This document shows, in pieces, positions 28,116 to 45,154 of a stretch of 64,000 nt of DNA. The notes beneath the pieces are model-generated. The model worked only from the letters and a program-made list of their open reading frames with translations, did not search any database and was not told the origin of the DNA. Each line of letters begins with the position of its first letter. Within the stretch, counting starts at the first letter, position 1. The DNA comes from Cephalopachus bancanus (lineage: Eukaryota > Chordata > Mammalia > Primates > Tarsiidae). The stretch spans positions 5,642,001-5,706,000 of the forward strand of contig JAPVLO010000232.1 in assembly GCA_027257055.1 (NCBI GenBank), in the 5' to 3' direction. The position numbers and the translations under genes were made by a program.

Positions 28116-29035
28116 GTTGCGGTGCGCCAGGCATGATGACACACCGACAACAAAGGAGTCCAGGATCCTTTTGACAAAGCCCACGCAGAGCAGGGAGATG
28201 TGGGGTTTGCTCCTGGGCATGCACTGGTGATGTGAGGCTGCAGGGGGTGGGCACAGTATTGCAGCGGTGCTGGTGAGCTCTCACGCTGCCTCCGCCACCT
28301 GTCTGCCTGCCTGCACCATGGCGCAGATGCTGAGTGCTCTCGCATGTGCCCCTTGGGTGGTAGCAGTGTTTCTCGGTTACATCCTTCCTTGTTTCCTAAC
28401 AGTGCAAGATGAGTTCAAGTTCTTGGAATTTAATAAGTAGCAGATCCACATACTTTTCTTATTATACTTCTTTGCAAAAGTTTTATATTTACATGAACAC
28501 TTCCCTGATTTGAAAGTATTAATCAAGTTGGATGCTTTCTGTTTGAAAATTTACGCCTTTGATTTTTAAAGGCCCCTAGTCCACGATCAAGACAGACTCT
28601 TAACTAAACAAATGTGGTCGTAAACACTTGAGTCTGCTTGTTCTCCCCTGTTGGCCCATAACTAGTGGCTGAGTGTCAGGGACGTACCTGCTCACCACGG
28701 GCTGCCGTCCTGGCTGCCATCGCTGTGTCTGGAAGCACATCGGTGCTGGGCACTTGATGGTGCCTGGCTCTCTTAAAGGTGGAGCTGGGTGCAAGCAGCC
28801 TGACTACTGTCCTGGGAGGGAGGGGAAGTTGCTGCTGGGTGGGCACTGGGCTCTCATTTGGGCCTGAACTTGATGCCTTTGTCATATTGGAGAGCATTCA
28901 TATCCACTTCATTCTGTGGGTTTTGATTTGCTAGAGTTTTCCTGTTTGATAATTATATAGTTGACTGGAAGATTTAGTAGATGAACTGTAGAAAAGTTCT
29001 GAATTTTACATTTAGTTTTCTTTTCTCTTTCTTAA

Positions 29036-29167
<132 letters not shown>

Positions 29168-30529
29168 TAAGTTTGTGATGAAGCAGAAGTTTAAGTCTCT
29201 TTAGTTGCAATGACCTCAGTATAACATCCATTTATAAATGTTATTTTTCCCCTTCCATTCCATTAAGCGTCTTCCTGAAAAGCAGTAATTTAAGACAGCA
29301 ACTAGCCAGCGAGCCCAGAAAACCCATCTGAATCAGCTCTGGTGTGGTATTTGGACAACTCCAGTCTGTGGGTGTCAGGCTGCCTAGCCTCCCTTGGGCG
29401 CTAAAATAAGTGAGACTGTTGAGAGTTTCAAAGGTTTAAAAACATCAAGCTGAGGAAGCATGGAAGAGGCTCACGAGGGCCCTGGCATCAGGGGGCCAGG
29501 GTGGCTGTCCAGGGTTCACACCAGAAGGCAGGAGCTGTGCTGGGAAGGTGGGTGTGGAAGGGATCAGATGTCCCAAACAGCAGTCAGCCCGCACTCGGTA
29601 CCCAGCACTTGGCACCTCACCTGCGCCTGGCGGCCCCAGCACACCTACGCCTGGGACGTGCAAGATAGAAGTGTCTGCGCTGGAGTAGCAGGATCGTCTG
29701 CTAGCCTGAGGGTTATGAAGTGCTGGTCTCCTGACTGTCTCAGGCACCTCATGATTCAGTAGGGAATAAGCAAAAAGAGACAGGAAATGAGCCGACCTTC
29801 CTCAGAAATGCTGTAAAAACCAAGTGGACACCCAGCCTCACCAGGACAGCAGTAGGCACTGTTGTTCTCATCAGATAGGAGAGGGTGGAAAGACCCTCCC
29901 ACAGAGGGTGGCGCTGTCTTCCTGCTGCTGGCTGGGCGTCTCTGGCCCTTGGTGCTGGGGAAGCCGCCCACGCTCCTCAGTGCCCAGGTGTCTCTCCAGT
30001 AGGAAGCTGAACACTGAGGAAGCCCATGGCACAAGCACAGAGCTAGGCTCCACAGATGTTCACAGCAGGCTGTCCCTCACAACACACCCTCCCCTTCGTC
30101 CCCTCTGCCGAGCACCAGGACTGGGTCCTCTGAGGCACCAGCTCACTCCAAGTGGCGTCAGCTGTGTCTGACGGTTCTCCTTCACCCTCTGTCCTGCAGA
30201 GTGAATCTCATCTCCATCTTCTTCCTGTGGCACAGTGGCCTGCATGGCCATGCTGGGAGCATTTGTACCTGGGAGGTGGGGGCCACCCCCAATCAGGGCT
30301 TTGTGTTTTGGAGAGCCAGAGTGGTCGGAGACCGGCAGGAGTCCCAAGAAGAGAAAGGGGCCTTCTTCTCGGTGTCTGCACAGATGTGCTGAGGGCACGT
30401 GAGGCTCCTTTGGGAAATCGACTTTGGGTGGACTGAGGGTGACGCTGTGAAGATGATGTCCTTGAAAAATTAAGTTGTCTTCAGGTTTTCAGAGGTTAAT
30501 TTATTTTATAGCAATCCATGATGGGAATT

Positions 30530-30821
30530 TTTAAATTTTTTTGAGTTGGAGTCTCACTCTGTCACCCAGACTAGAGTGCAGTGACACACTCTTGGTCACC
30601 CCAGCATCAACTTGCTGGGCTCAGGCGATCCTTCTGCCTCAGCCTTCCAAGTAGCCTGAACTACAGGCGTGCTCTACCATGCCCAGCTAATTTTTAATTT
30701 ATTGTAGAGACGAGGTCTTGCCAAGTTGCCCAGGCTGGTCTCGAACCCGTGGATGCGGGCAGTCCACTTGCCTCAGACTCCAAAGTGCTGGGTTTACAGG
30801 CTGAGCCACTGAGCCCAGCCT
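30530..30821 (-). mobile_element. Alu dimer, lineage-specific type
   Basis: TTTTTTTGAGTTGGAGTCTC to GAGCCACTGAGCCCAGCCTG in antisense. TGATGG(G)AATTTTTAAA and TGATGGCAATTTTAAAA flank it (about 30519 and 30820). Confidence 0.92.
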
Positions 30822-30921
30822 GATGGCAATTTTAAAAATGATCCAACTCAGCTGCCCCATGAGATCACAGGCATGCTGGTGGCCAAGGCATTTGGTTCTT
30901 GCCTTTTATAAAGACAAGATT

Positions 30922-31229
30922 GGCCAGACTCGGTGGCTCAGTCTGTATCCCAGCACTTTGGGAGGCTGAGGCAAGTGGATTGCCTGAGCCCGCGGGTTTG
31001 AGACCTGCCTGGGCAACTTGGTGAGACCTCATCTCTACAATAAATCAAAAAATTAGCCGGGTATGGTGGCACGCTCCTATAGTTCTGGCTACTTGGAAGG
31101 CTGAGACGGAAGGATTACTGGAGCCCAGCAGGTCGAGGCTGTGGTGGCCGGGAGCGGCCAGTGCACTCTAGTCTGGGCTACAGAGTGAGATTTCAACTCA
31201 AAAAAATAAATAAATAAGTAGATAAATAA
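30922..31229 (+). mobile_element. Alu dimer with 14-bp target-site duplication
   Basis: GGCCAGACTCGGTGGCTCAG to an A-rich tail with AAATAAATAAATAAGTAG. ATAAAGACAAGATT lies at 30908-30921 and 31230-31243. Confidence 0.95.
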
Positions 31230-32177
31230 ATAAAGACAAGATTAAGGCTGGGGTGTGGGTGGCCTCACCTCCCCAGCGTGGCAGGAGAAGTATCAGGGCT
31301 GGGAGCTCGTTGACACCGGCTGGGTGCTGGTTCCTGGGGATGCTGGGACAGATGCCTTCCCATTCCCAAGACCTGTGCGTGGACACATGGGGCTCTGTGG
31401 TTCTGGGCTTCATGCACCCGTGTCTGTGCCCCAGAAGAGCATCTGGACCCAGGTGCCAAGACTGCGGTGTTTGGGCCTCTACTCTTTGGGGATAGGACAG
31501 GGCATGTACACCTGGGCAGAATGCACGGTCCAGCTGGTAGGAGGCCGTTTCTCACCTCCTGCGGCCCTGCAGGTGTGGAAAGACTTGCCTTCATCTCACT
31601 TAACACCTGCCTCACACCTTCTTTCTAGGACGAGGGCTGACTTTTATGTAATATCAATTATACTAAAAGAGAAATAATATTTTTAAGAGGATAGAATAAG
31701 TGCTCTGATGCTCCCTTTCTGAAAGTAAAATGTAAGGATTTATCCCCTTAGAACTAAAAGAAATTTTGTATAGTTTTACAAGGATAGAGCTAGGTCTGGC
31801 GAGGAAGATAAACATTTCTTGCCTCTGTGAGCTAGGGGATTTGCTGTGGGCTAGGCTTGACCTTGGGATGTTTGACCTTCCTTTTGGGCATGACCACACA
31901 GTAAGTTTTCATTGTGCCCTGATCAAGGAGAGGTGGGAAGGAGACACCAAACAGAGCCCGAGTCCAGAAGGAATAGCTTTGAGGCAGGGAAGTGCAGTTT
32001 CTGAGGAGTCTAGGGTCCGAGTTCACCTTGAGGCAGCTCCCCAGCCCTCAGAGAGCACCCCACCTCTGTTCCTGGGTACCACCGTGGGGGACACTCCCAG
32101 GACACAGGATCTTGACGGGGTCTGCAAGGCAGGTGCTCTCTTTGGGGAAAATGGAGAGTAGGCGACTTGAATTTGAT

Positions 32178-32327
32178 TTTTTTTTTTTTTTGCATCAGGG
32201 TGTTACTCTGTCACCAGAATGGAGTACAGTGGGACTATAGGCATTTGCCACTATGCCTGGCTAATTATTTTATTATATTTTTATTTTTTATAGAAACGAG
32301 GTCTCGCTATGTTGCCTAGGCCGATAA
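32178..32327 (-). mobile_element. Alu fragment, internally deleted
   Basis: T-run, then GTGTTACTCTGTCACC, a jump to GGACTATAGGCATTTGCCAC, and an end at TTGCCTAGGCCG. Only parts of both arms remain. Confidence 0.7.
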
Positions 32328-33423
32328 TGCTATTTTTTAATGGAAGCATTTGTACCTGAACTTGACCCTCACTGTCACAGATTCCAGCCTCCGCGGGGAG
32401 ATTGTGTTTATTCTCACAGCCTGGATCAGGAGCTTTCTGTTAGATTGCTTGGACACTCATACAAGTGCATAGTGCTGCCTGCCCATCTTACACAGATTGT
32501 GCAATACTTTCTTGAGGACTCTCCTCCAAAAAACAGGCTGAATGCCAGAACAGTACAGTGTCAGTGTTGCACAGCGTGTCCAAAGCCAGCATCTTTTCAT
32601 GTGTGACCACGCTTGTCGTGCTGCATTCCACTCAGTGCAGTTTGCAACTTATGTCTGTATGATCATGGAGTGCTCAGGAATCCCACTCAGAAAAGCAGTT
32701 AGCTCTTTTCTTATGAGCAGTGAACTAGGGCCAGTGCCTTGCCAGAGTAAAATTGACTTAGATGAGTGACCCATTTGTGAGCACATTCTTTTTTGTTCTT
32801 GGTCACTTACAGAATTCCTGTTCTGAGTAGAACACTCTCTTGAGCACATTCCTGGGTTTTGTTTTTGTTTTTTCTTATAAGATAAGATGTTCCCCAATTC
32901 ACAGATGAAGATGCAGCATGTCATGAAAGCTGGAGAGTCGCACAGCTGGTGAGCCCACAGTCAGCTCCTTGGGTGGCCCACTCACTGTCTAAGGTCTTCA
33001 GGCGAGGCCAGCTCCTCGGCATCAGACACAGGCCACAGAGCAATCTTGAGCTTGATGGTGAGGCCAGACGTCCTGTGTGCTTCCTTCTCTGAGTCTGAGT
33101 GTCTTGCAGTGTGGTGTTTATGACTTTGCCCTCCTGGCAGTCGTGCCTCCTCCCCGCCCCGAGTGGTGAAGTCATGCTTGCTGTTTATTTCTCCAATTGT
33201 GTAGTCCCTGGGATGTGTCATCTTTCAGGGTGGCCTTATCCAAAGGGAAGCTGGGCAGCAGACAGGTCAGGAGGCCAGAAATCACGCGTTTCTTGAGGAT
33301 GCCTCCTGATAGCCGTTAGCCCTAAGCCATAGCACTGAGAATGGTTTTCTCCACTTGTTATGTGGGGTCATTAGGTCTCCCTAATAATTTTCATGTTTTT
33401 CTTCTCAAGCATTGAACTTCTTT

Positions 33424-33717
33424 TCTTTTCTTTTTTTTTTTTTTAGAGTTGGGTCTCACTATGTCGCCCAGACTGGAGTGCAGTGGCCGCTCCCGGCCAC
33501 CGCAGCCTCGACCTGCCGGGCTCCGGTGATCCTTCCGCCTCAACCTTCCGAGTAGCCAGAATTACAGGCATGCGCTACCACGCCCAGCTGATTTTTTCAT
33601 TTATTGCAGAGATGAGGTCTCGCTGCCCAGGCGGGTCTCGAACCCGCAGGCTCAGGCAATCCACTCACCTCAACCTACCAAAGGTGCGGGATTACAGGCT
33701 GAGCCACCAAGCCCAGC
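33424..33717 (-). mobile_element. Alu dimer, short-left-arm subfamily
   Basis: T-run to GAGCCACCAAGCCCAGCTGA. It contains GGTCTCGCTGCCCAGGCGGG and CAGCTGATTTTTTCATTTAT. TTGAACTT / CTGAACTT flanks suggest a target-site duplication. Confidence 0.92.
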
Positions 33718-33974
33718 TGAACTTATTTTCAAGCAAAAATTTTACACAGACCCCAGCATTTAAAGCATAGGAGTGGAGATTTGAGAAGAGGTTGAGAGAA
33801 GGGGGTGTGCTCAAGCTGACAGTCTGTATGGTTCTTTCAAGTCTGAGGGGGTTGTAGGAGTTGGGCACTGGACAGGCACTGGGCAGGGTTTCTGTCCCAA
33901 TAGAAATTCTGTCCCAGTAGAATGTTGTTCTACTTGGTCAGTGTAGTATTTTATAATCAGTTTAGACTCAGACT

Positions 33975-34500
33975 TTTTGTTTTGGGGGTCTCATGACCAC
34001 CCATGTCTGATGATTAATAGAAGAACTCTCAGAACTCAGAGTCACTTATTCTCACAGTTACAGTTTATTACATCAAAAGAATACAAGGCAGGATCAGAAA
34101 GGAAAAGACGTCTCAGATGGATTCTGGATGGACCTGGGCACGGGCTTCCAAAGTCCTCCCTCATGAGGTCACACAGGATGTGTAGAGTGAAGAGAAGCCA
34201 CACAAGTGCTCAGATCCAAGCCTTCCTGGGGCTGGACACAGACACACACCACCTGTGTGATGGCTGTGACTTCTGAAACTCCAGAGCCCCCAGAAGGAGA
34301 GGAGTTGTTGGCCATAAGTCATTCTATTTACACAAATGACCTAGACAGGTTTGCACAGCACAGTCAGGTGTTCTGGATATAGAAAATGACCATATCGATA
34401 GGTAACATAAGGGACATCCAAAGGTGAAGGCCACAGGAGTTGCAAACAGGACCTCCTGAAGATGCGGGAGAGGTGTGCTATGAGGACTCTTCCCTTCACA
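33975..34500 (-). mobile_element. Probable ERVL-class solo LTR
   Basis: The - strand carries AATAAACTG (complement near 34065) as a possible polyadenylation signal. The + text runs CTCACAGTTACAGTTTATTA, CTTCCAAAGTCCTCCCTCAT, GAGGTCACACAGGATGTG. The style is that of an antisense LTR. No internal retroviral sequence adjoins it. Confidence 0.4.
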
Positions 34501-34529
34501 TGAAGAGCCTGGCAGTCCTGGTATGGTTC

Positions 34530-35430
34530 TTAGTGTGTGCCAGAAATATTCAACACAGTTATTATAAAGGAAAGGAGGATAAAGAGACCTGAATGGAGAT
34601 AGGTTAGTGCACTTTGCTCAAAGTGGTGAAATGTTGATAACAGTAGGCTGTGACAAGTTATGGATAGAAAAGGCCTATAAAGAGATACACTCAAAAGTAC
34701 TAAAGGTGAGTAAAAATGAAATTCAAGATGTTTAAGGGACCCAAAGGAAGACAGTAAGAATGAAACAGGAATGAAAAACGGGAATAGAGAAAACAGAAAG
34801 AAAATAGTAGGCTTAAGCCCTAACATACCAATAATCACATTCTGTGTATTTAATGTAAGTGGTCCAAATACAGTTAGAAGACAGAGATTAACGGAATGGA
34901 TTATAAGAAACTCAGTTAATTTTAATGTTATAGGAAGGTTGGATGTAAAATAATGGGAAAATACACACCATACAAGCATTAATCAGAAGAAAGCAGGAGT
35001 GGCTATATTAGTATAAGGTAATGTAGACTGGGCCAGGCTCGGTGGCTCAGGCCTGTAATCCCAGCACTTTGGGAGGCCGAGGCGAATGGATTGCCTGAGC
35101 CCGTGGGTTTGAGACCCACCCAGGCAACTTGGCAAGACCTCGTCTCTACAATAAATCAAAAAAATTAGCCAGGCGTGGTAGCACGCGCCTGTAGTTCCGG
35201 CTACTTGGAAGACTGAAGCAGAAGGATCGCCGGAGCCCAGCAGGTCGAGGCTGCGCTGGCTGGGAGCGGCCATTGCACTCCAGTCTGGGCAACAGAGTGA
35301 GACTCCAACTCAAAAAAAAAAAAATGCATTGAACTGAATGAAACGCAAATATAACAAGTCAAAATCTGTGAGGTGCAACTAAAGAAGTCCTGAGAGGGAA
35401 ATGCATAGCACCAGATGCTTAGGGGTCTCC
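34530..35430 (+). mobile_element. Old L1 fragment around the start of ORF2, split by an Alu
   Basis: CCAATAATCACATTCTGTGT, TTAATGTAAGTGGTCCAAAT and GCAGGAGTGGCTATATTAGT follow the start (endonuclease domain) of L1 ORF2 in sense. After the Alu, 35335-35425 gives a later ORF2 segment. It is broken by many stops. A 149-codon antisense reading frame over it is not a gene. Confidence 0.65.
35032..35324 (+). mobile_element. Alu dimer, lineage-specific type
   Basis: GGGCCAGGCTCGGTGGCTCA to a 12-base A-run, with the ACAATAAATCAAAAAA linker. It lies inside the L1 fragment. Confidence 0.92.
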
Positions 35431-35763
35431 CTGCTGTTCACCTGTGTCTTTAGATGAGCTTATGGTTGTTTCACAAGACCACCCTCGCATCCTTCAGGGA
35501 CTGCTCTCCTAACTCCTAGGGCACCCTGTGCAACCCTGAGAAGGCAGCACCCACTGCTCCATCAGGACCTGTTCCCAGGCATCTCCCTTAGGAGATGGGA
35601 AGGCAGGGCTGAGACTCGGAGATGTGTGCGTTTATTATTCCAGATCTCAAAGTGGCTTCTATCGACTTGGCAGTTCAACAGATGCTGGAACCCCAAATGA
35701 TTTTGTTTTCTTTCTCTATTTTAGCAAGTTTGCCTTTCATAACAGGCTGAACAGGTTTCATGA

Positions 35764-39059
<3,296 letters not shown>

Positions 39060-39627
39060 TAGTTGTTTCCAGAGTTTTTTATGGGGACGTTGTGAAAATG
39101 TTTTAGGATATGGCATTTGCGACATCTGAAGTGACACACCAGGTGCCCCTGTGGGTGTGACACATCATTGTGAGGGAGAGCTCGGTGCACCTGAGGCTGC
39201 CGAACAGCTGGCGTGTGGCCTGGTAGGGCAGGGAAACCGAGCTTGCATGTGACTGATTGGTGATGGGCTTACGTAGCCATGTGTGCCCACGAGTGAGCAA
39301 GCAGCAAGAGCCCAGCCCTCAGGATGCACATGGTGGCCCGCCCACATCATGACTGACAGCCTCCTTTTGGTGTTCCCTGCCTATTCCTCCGTCCCCTGCA
39401 TGCTGTATCAGCTGACATGGCCCTCTCCTGCCCTTCTAGACTCCCCTGGTGGCGTCTCCATACACTCCTTGCCTCCTCCTGCTGCCTTTTCTGGGAGACG
39501 CCTGCTTGGTTCTTTGGCCTGTTTTCCTACAGCTTGTTGTAGATGTTCTTGGAGTATTCTTTCTGTGTTACATGCACTGCAAACACTTCTCCCACTTGTG
39601 ACCTGTCTTTTTATTCTGATAGTGGTG

Positions 39628-39878
39628 ATTTTTTTTTTGAGTCAGAGTCTCACTCTGTTGCCCAGCCTTGACCTGCTGGGCTCAGGCGATCCTTCTGCTT
39701 CAGTCTTCCAAGCAGTTGGAAGTTTCAAGCAGTTGGAACTACAGGCATGTGCTACCACACCCAACTAATTTTTTGGGCAACCGTGTTGGGCTGGTCTCGA
39801 ACCCGTGGGCTCAAGCAGTCCTCTTGCCTCCACCTTCCAAAGTGCTGGGATTACAGACGTGAGCCACTGCATCCAGCT
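39628..39878 (-). mobile_element. Alu, rearranged
   Basis: TTTTTTTTGAGTCAGAGTCT to GAGCCACTGCATCCAGCTGA. Part of the right arm after CTGTTGCCCAG is missing, and CAAGCAGTTGGAA is tandemly repeated at about 39710-39740. Confidence 0.85.
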
Positions 39879-41061
39879 GACAGTAGTGATTTTTAATAAA
39901 AGACCCTTCATTTGAATGTAGTCTTTTTTTATGATTAGCACTTTTAAAAATCCTTTTGAAGATTTTTTTCCTACCTAGGGTCATATTCTTTTTATTCTCC
40001 TTGAAAGGACTTGAGCTTTGCCTTCTAATCAAAGTTTATATGCCTTTGGAGTTGGCTTGTGTGTGAACGTAAGATGTGTTTAAAGCTTCTTTTTTCCCCT
40101 GTGGTCCCCAGCTATCCACCTCCAGCAGCTAGAGGGCTCCTTCCTTGGCTGCCCAGTGATGACACCAGCCACCTGCCGCCCTCTGGGGTTGTTCTGGTCT
40201 GTCTTCTGGTTCCACAACATCCCCCTGCTCCGTGTCTGCCCTGGCATGACAGCACATCATCTCGCACATTGTGGCTCTGACAGGAGTCTTGACTCCTGAC
40301 ACTGCATGTTCCCTGCCTCAGTCTCCTCAGGCATATGGACTTCTTTATGGCTCTTTGTGCCCAGTGGATTTGGAATCAGCTTGCCAGTGTGTTGATGAAA
40401 CTTGCTGACTTGTTGTAAGGGATTGTGGTACATCTCTGGGTTTGTCTGGGGAGATCTTGGCTAGGTTGCTTCTTAAGGCTGGCTCCTGTCTTTGGTCCTG
40501 GTGGCTTTGTGGAGGCAGAGTCGTGTTCTAGAAGGACAGGGCTAGGGTGCCCTGTATTGCAGTTCATACCGTCAGACTGGTAGGCCGCCAGGGGCTGACC
40601 GCTGGACCAGCTGCCTCACCGCTAGCATGTGCGGGAAAAGAGATCGCGTCAGCTCGTGTGTCAGGGAGTCCAAAGGCAGGTGACACAGGAGCCGGCAGCC
40701 TCCACCAGGCCTGTGTCTCCACTCCTCATCCCTGCAGTCCTCAGTAGACCCTTCCCAGGCGGTGGCGCCACGGGACCCCAAGTGAACAGCCCCTGCATGT
40801 CACCCTTCCCACAGCAGGACTGCAGGGCGTGAGATGGAGAACCCGCCAGAGTCTCAGGCAGGCAAGATGCCGACGTCCAGGGCGGCCTCGCTCACTCTCA
40901 GGACGTGTTCCCCAAGTAAGCGGGAATCTTTTAAAGCCAGATAAGTTAGGAAGCATTTTAAAAAATAATAATCGCTTGTCATGAGTTTTAAATACTTAAT
41001 ATAGGAAAAGTCCCTTCATGGCAACTTTTCCTGAGCATACAGCATAAGGTGCCATTACAAA

Positions 41062-41395
41062 GTGTGTCAGTCCATTCCGTGTTGCTGTAACAACACCGGA
41101 GACTGGGCAATTTGTAAAGAAAAGGTGTCACTAGGTTCTTGACTGTGCAGGATGGGAAGTCCAAGATCGGTAGCCCATCTGTGGGTCTCATGCTGCTTCC
41201 ACGCATGGGAGAGTGCGAGGGAAGTGGCAAGTGCGGGGAAAAACACGGAGGCCCCTCATAAACTCACCTGGCCTTGCAAAAACTCTATCTCAGCAACCAT
41301 CACCTCGGGGGATGCCTCCCAATGCTGGTGCTGTGGCAGTTAAATTTCCATATGAGTTTCAATGAGGACGGGCCACATTCAAACCACAGCGTCCC
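41062..41395 (-). mobile_element. MaLR solo LTR (MST/THE1/MLT1-like)
   Basis: Antisense order TCAGTCCATTCCGTGTTGCT, GAGACTGGGCAATTTGTAAA, CATATGAGTTTCAATGAGGA, CACATTCAAACCACAG is that of a reverse MaLR LTR. It is diverged and partly deleted. Confidence 0.6.
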
Positions 41396-43135
41396 TGGCT
41401 GTCCAATCCTGATAATGCCTCTCTGGTTACTGGCCTTGGTGGGGGAGACAGCCTTATGGAATTGCTGCAGATAGGGACAGGGAACTCCTAGGGGCAGCCT
41501 TCTCTTTTGTCCAGCTACCTGTTTTTGGAAATAAGATGCTGTCAAAACCTTTTTTTCCCCTACAAAATAGATATCAAGGAGTCCTCGTACAGATAGAAAA
41601 TAGTTACAGAACCACAGACATCTGGACAGAAAGGATGGAACTTATTAGGACAGTCTCTTACTGTTTTAAAGGAACAGTCTCTGCCCATTGTCATTCAGAT
41701 TGTACACACTTGTTGGCTTCTGGATGGAGTATGATGCTGTGCTGGAAACTTAGGAAAAGAGGAGTTTGCACTGATGTGACCTTTGCCTGGCCAGATCCTA
41801 AATCATATTTGTTACATGTCTCGAAACAAGCATATCTCTTCGAGGAGCGGCCGGTGCCCCACTGGGGTTGATGCTTCAGGAGTTGGGGGCTCCCCCATTC
41901 TCTGGGAGCCTAGTCAGCACAGATCTCAGGGTGTTCTCCCTTTCCTGCACTCACCTGAAACCGCAGCTCAGGTCAGTGTCTCAAGTCTCCATCCCATTGT
42001 CAGCTCCCTGAGTGATGGGCATGGTCCTAGGGCCACACAGGGGTGAGGCCAACCACTGTCAACTGATCTTCAGTACAACACTTGCCGGCCTTGGCCTTCC
42101 ACTACAGCTCTGGCCTGTGCGGAGGAATAGAGAGCACCTCTGTGGCTGCCCTTTCCCCGCCCTTTGCCAGCCTCCCTTCCCAGTTCCCTTCTGCATCTGG
42201 TAGTTTCTGCTCAAGAGCCTGGGCTCAGGTTGGAATCGGGGGATTATGTTTTCGAGTAGGTCCCACAGGAGTGGGCCTGTCAGTGTGGAAGTGGGCTCCC
42301 TTTCTCACCAAGACCACAAATGTCACACCCAGGGCAGATTTAAAGGCTTCGGATGCGGCTCACTTCTTGGAGCTCCTCTTGGCCTCTCAGACAAGGGTGG
42401 TAATAAGGTATGTTGTGGCATCTGTGTGCTTTCCATCATGATGAATGGAGATGTTATGGGTGTGTCCTTTAAGCTGCCATGCATTAGAAATGCAGGTTGG
42501 CCTTGACACAGTGCCCCAGTGCTCTCTTGGCTAAGGGCTCGTGTGTGTGTGGCATGGGCCTCCCATGATGAGACATCTGCCCCAGGGTTTGGTTTTATTT
42601 TAAAATCAAAATTATTACTCTTGTTCTGAATCTGTGTGTTGGGAAGATTCACCCTCTTGCTTTCTAAAGGATTATTTCCATCTGTTTTTTTCAATCCTTT
42701 TCTCTAAACCCATCCTGAAAATTCTGGTAATCTGGCTCTTCTGTAGCATGTGTGTGTGTGTGTGGTTAGCGCGCTTTTTTGTCTTCGAATATCTTTAGAT
42801 TGCTCCTTAGTGTTTAATGCTGTTTCAAAGCTGTTCTCACTCTTTTTCTGGTCTGGTTTGGGGCAAACATCTGAGCTCTTTGGCAGTGGCACCCGGAAAT
42901 AGCAGAGATGGCCAGACAGTGCTTTGGGCAGCATCACCGACCGTGGCCTGCCAAGCCCACCCACCCTCTCCCACTGGGTCCTTCCCCCTGCATTCCTGTT
43001 CTCCACCCCCTGGGGTCAGTCACCTTCCTGACAGACTACCTCGAGTGTATTTTACACTAAAAGAAAAGAAGTACCTTCTTTTCAGCATCAGATTTCCCGG
43101 TCTGCCTTTGCTGTGAGACACACATCCTAATGTGA

Positions 43136-43267
<132 letters not shown>

Positions 43268-43634
43268 TGACAGTGGTGGAGCCCACTCTATGTAGCCAGA
43301 GAGCTGGCGGCCAGAGCTGGCTGTGTTTGGTGCCTCCTCAGTCATAACCAGGGCTGACTGGAAGAGCGTGCAGAGCCTAATTAAGTGAGTACTGAATAAC
43401 TGAAGCATTTTGGCTGAAATGGTGTGCTTTTTTGCGTTTGTGTCACAGTTGCATGGAGCAGGGAGTTGGTATGAGTTGATAGCTGTCGCAGCAGGCAGTG
43501 AGTACAGAGGTTCACTGTACTGCTCTCTGCTTTCAATTACATTTGGAGTTTTCAAGAAGCTTTTTAAAATGAATGTTTTTATGAAATGAAACCTAATTCT
43601 GTCAATTTGAATTAAACCTTAAAATCTTTTGTTT

Positions 43635-43920
43635 GAGCCGGGCTTGGTGGCTCAGCCTGTAATCCCGCGCCTTGGGAGGCTGAGGTGAGTGGATTGCCTG
43701 AGCCCGCAGGTTCGAGACCCACCTGGGCAACTTGGCAAGACCTCATCTCTACAATAAATCAAAAAATTAGCCAGGTGTGGTAGCGCGCGCCTGTAGTTCC
43801 GGCTACTCGGAAGGCTGAGGCGGGAGGATCGCCGGAGCCCAGCAGGTCGAGACTGCGGTAGCCGGGAGCGGCCACTGCACTCCAGTCTGGGTGACAGAGT
43901 GAGACTCCAACTCAAAAAAA
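43635..43920 (+). mobile_element. Alu dimer with 14-bp target-site duplication
   Basis: GAGCCGGGCTTGGTGGCTCA to CTCAAAAAA. AAAATCTTTTGTTT occurs at 43621-43634 and 43921-43934, with no mismatch, so the insertion is relatively young. Confidence 0.95.
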
Positions 43921-43991
43921 AAAATCTTTTGTTTTAAGCTAATCTAAATTTTTGCAGTCATTCTTTCATGGAAGTGAACAGAATACAATAA

Positions 43992-44195
<204 letters not shown>

Positions 44196-44261
44196 TAAGG
44201 TCCAGCGGGCCACTCAGCTTGGACCCCAGTGTCTCCAATGGCATCTGTAACAGGAGTGCTT

Positions 44262-44350
44262 CCAGAGTGATTGTGGAGTTTAAACATGCCAATACATGCA
44301 AGGGCTTAGCACACACCTGGCACTTAACATACACACAGCAGATATCACTT
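44262..44350 (+). mobile_element. MIR fragment
   Basis: AATACATGCAAGGGCTTAGC followed by ACACCTGGCACTTAACA matches the 3' half of a MIR in sense. It is old and short. Confidence 0.5.
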
Positions 44351-44445
44351 GTCATATCCATCCCTCATGAAGAAGCCTTCTCCATAAGTGTCTAAGAACA
44401 GAATAAACTGGGACAGGAGGCAAGGTATTGGTGAGAGTTCTACAA

Positions 44446-44705
44446 TTCTCAACCTATGTCCTGTTAGTCTCTCCACCTCAGCACTGGTGCCATTTGGAAC
44501 AGAGAGTCTTGGATGAGGGCGTCCTGGGCATTGTAGGATGTTTTAGCAGTATTCCTGGCCTCCCGCTGGGCATTGTAGGATGTTTTAGCAGTATTCCTGG
44601 CCTCCCGCTGGATGTCAGTAGACCCACTCCAAGCTGTGACAACCAAAACATGACTCTGGACATTGCCAGATGTTCCCCAGAGGCAAAATTGGTTAAGAAC
44701 AGCTG
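44446..44705 (+). mobile_element. MER5A-type hAT DNA transposon with internal duplication
   Basis: TTCTCAACCTATG near the start, GGGCATTGTAGGATGTTTTA, GATGTCAGTAGACCCACTCC, CTGTGACAACCAAAACATGA, GACATTGCCAGATGTTCCCC and GGTTAAGAACAGC at the end follow MER5A order. The 42-base unit beginning GGGCATTGTAGG is present twice. Confidence 0.8.
44526..44609. repeat. Perfect tandem duplication, 2 x 42 bp
   Basis: Copies at 44526-44567 and 44568-44609 are identical. It lies inside the MER5A element. Confidence 0.95.
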
Positions 44706-44815
44706 TACTCAACTCCCGCCTGTGAGGTAGACTTCTTCTTATGAGATGTATAGGTGATTGCTGATATATTTGTTCTGTTGATGCTTGCACCTGAAAGTCC
44801 TCTTCCGCAAGCTGA

Positions 44816-45154
<339 letters not shown>

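Noticed and set aside
27544..28345. Several long His/Thr/Tyr- or Cys/Val-rich open frames on both strands
   Set aside because: They are products of the ACACATGCAGAAATAC minisatellite, which happens to lack stops in several frames.
34530..34979. 149-codon open frame on the - strand
   Set aside because: It lies antisense to an old L1 ORF2 fragment and has no own homology.
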